Translations under genes and position numbers: made by a program
Shown: positions 37,467 through 39,300 of the stretch, piece after piece
Position numbering within the stretch: position 1 is the stretch's first letter
Layout: each line of letters opens with the position of its first letter
Notes under the pieces: model-generated
Database searches by the model: none
Told to the model about the DNA's origin: nothing
Seen by the model: only the letters and a program-made list of their open reading frames with translations
From: Chara braunii
Taxonomy: Eukaryota; Streptophyta; Charophyceae; Charales; Characeae
Length of the DNA: 39,300 bases
Direction of reading: 5' to 3'
NCBI GenBank assembly: GCA_003427395.1
Contig: BFEA01000288.1
Span: forward strand, 605,227-644,526

Positions 37467-39014
37467 ACAAGACAAGAGCAAAGGCAAGCAGTAATTGTGG
37501 ATGATGAGCTGCCAGTCCACGACTCCACGGCCCCAGCCTTGTGCACAAAGCTTCTATTACCTACGAAAAACTTGCAGGCTCGGGGCTGCTGGACCACAAC
37601 GGCTGGCGGCGCCAACTGAAAAAGAACAACAGTGCGCTGCCGACGGTTCAGTGAAGCTTGGCGTGCAGTGGAAGGCCAGCAGGCCTGACTCAGAGTGTAC
37701 TGATGGTTTCATACTAAGGGGCTCATTCCATACTACTTTGAACCCTAGAGTTCCCAGGACGCCCTAAGCCCAAAAAAACCGGTTAAATTTCCCTGACTCG
37801 GTTTCTCGGTCCGCAGTCCCTTGAAGCAACCCTTCACACGGAAGCCGCAGCCGAAATGATGGGAAAAACGAAGCGGGCATCTGCAGTGTGATGTCCATTG
37901 TAGACCCGGCATGGACGAAACTTGGTCTGCGCGGACTTGGGACCCTGGGACATGGCACAGTAGTCGGTAGGCCCCCGGAAAATGTGGACATTTTCAAATT
38001 CGAATTCGAAAAGCAGCGAAGACGGCCACAGCACTGGTACCAGTGCCCGCCGTAGTGCATTGCATTCCGTTAGTGTCGACCAGGGCAGCACACCAGTTCT
38101 CGTAAGATCAGGCACACTACGTATACTGTCGAGTTTCGTTCATGAGCCTCTCCTATCTTCACGGACGCCATAGCCAGTGTCTAGGAGCACTGTTTGGCAG
38201 GTGGTGCATGGGGAAGGGAAGCCTGGACTTTTGCGCCTTGTCACGCATGTTGTCGCCGACGCCATAACCAGCGTCTAGAAGCACTGTGCGTTAGGGGGTG
38301 AACTCAAACAACTGCATGAAGGACAGTGACCAGGTACAATTGGGTGGAGAGCGTGGACAGTGAGTAGGAGCATGGAGGGTTCTGACGGGCCTTGTGTAGG
38401 GAGATTGACTGTGAGCGGGAAGTCGCTGGTGATTATTGCCCTGCTGGCGGCATCCCATCATGTACAAATAGTGAATGGTTCCCGAAGGATGGGTTTTCGA
38501 AGGACAGTCAGGACAAAGGTAGCCATGACACAGGCTATGGTGGATTGGACGATTCGTTGAGCTCGACTTCAGTGTGGGACGCTCTTTTCTTCAAGTTGTG
38601 GTCAAATGCCAGCATCACTGGATTTCTGCCTGCGAGGTCCACCCAATTCTGATGCAGGAGCCCTTTGGGTTACCCAACCGGCCAGCTGATCTCTGGTCTG
38701 TGTGCAGTTGGACTCTGTCTCCTTCTCCCCTTTGTCTCATGCATGTATGGGCGTGTGTGAGTTCTTCTGTGTGTGAGTGGCAACCAAATTGTCAGACAAC
38801 CAAGTTCATAACACAATTGTACCTGGTCGCACGGTCAATCCCCCTACATCATTGAATAATAAAGTGGAGGAACAAAGGGGCATGGAACTTCAAGGACCTC
38901 TGCATTGGAGATGAGGCTGTTTCATTACTACTTGGTGCAATTGGTTCTCAGATTTTTCTCAGCCGAAGCCGAATAATGGCCCCGGTGCTTTAATACTTGT
39001 GTATTTTTTTACAT
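37467..39014. other. Unassigned DNA with one short duplication
   Basis: No supported gene. gacgccatagccagtgtcta, ggagcactgt occurs at about 38163-38192, and a variant occurs at 38258-38287. Short open frames (for example 38360-38560, 38574-38855) have no recognisable domain. Confidence 0.35.
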
Positions 39015-39100
39015 GGGACGCTGGGCCCGGTTCCCAGCACGTGCTGCTCCCGACGAATAGATTGGAGCATTTTGTCCCCCCGAAAAAAAAGAAAATAAAT
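39015..39100 (+). repeat. LINE/SINE tail hairpin, copy 7, with A-rich tail
   Basis: GGGACGCTGGGCCCGGTTCC, CAGCACGTGCTGCTCCC and ATTGGAGCATT, then a C-run and A8. Stem closed by G-C, like copy 4. It is preceded by agccgaagccgaataatggc, cccggt, a phrase also seen near 19168-19193 (agccgaagccgggtaagggc). Confidence 0.8.
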
Positions 39101-39300
39101 GAGAAATGATGTGGCGCGTCAGTGACTACTTTCATGAGATGTTGTTGAGGTCATGGAGCAGACATGCGTTCTACCCCGCTTCTACGATATGCCAGTGATT
39201 GATATCGTCGTCACGTGCAGTCCATATCTTCAACAACAACTAACCTACAAGGCTACAACAACCAGCCGTTGAAGTCAGACCACGTGGCCCCAAAAAAAAA

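Overview
The window looks like gene-poor, transposon-dominated nuclear DNA from a streptophyte (plant-lineage) genome. The clues are a Ty3/gypsy element primed from an initiator-Met-like tRNA site, a LINE with a plant-type DUF4283-like/CCHC ORF1 and a zf-RVT tail, and plant-like U6 snRNA copies. A charophyte alga such as Chara is my best guess from the style of the elements; that is an inference, not a database result. Scattered N bases and one 220-N gap mark it as draft scaffold sequence. I found no convincing host protein-coding gene.

Region 1 (1-12737) is one large Ty3/gypsy LTR retrotransposon on the minus strand. The 5' LTR (9975-12737) and the 3' LTR (1-1462, cut by the window edge) are direct repeats, about 95% identical by eye. 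Reading along the minus strand come the PBS, gag with a CCHC knuckle, DTGSS protease, YMDD reverse transcriptase, RNase H, a PHD-type Zn finger, the integrase, and a long extra ORF that begins with an ATGA overlap on the pol stop. The element is dead: several frameshifts, in-frame stops, and Lys in place of the third catalytic acid of integrase. The LTR is very long and carries its own sense-strand ORF. A solo LTR of the same family, in the opposite orientation (20176-22860), keeps that ORF open.

Region 2 (12738-20175) is a patchwork of short repeats: a GAG/GAC-rich acidic-repeat array, a cluster of poly(A)-tailed U6 snRNA retrocopies, a CTCCAT minisatellite, a 5'-truncated LINE relic, a foldback (MITE-like) element, a 101-bp tandem duplication and a tRNA-like sequence. 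Region 3 (22861-26700) holds more dispersed repeats, including two related hairpin elements and a tRNA-headed SINE candidate.

Region 4 (about 27480-36930, plus strand) is a nearly full-length LINE. ORF1 (gag-like domain, CCHC knuckle, then a very long charged and proline/glutamine-rich extension with an unrecognised C-terminal domain) is followed by ORF2 (AP endonuclease, reverse transcriptase, KOW-like insert, zf-RVT). ORF2 stays in one frame over 1522 codons with only two nonsense codons. The LINE ends in a short hairpin-bearing tail. Six other copies of this tail lie in the window, and one stem pair covaries between subgroups, suggesting a conserved 3' RNA structure shared by the LINE and shorter non-autonomous elements. 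The last part (36931-39300) is unrecognised repeat-rich DNA.
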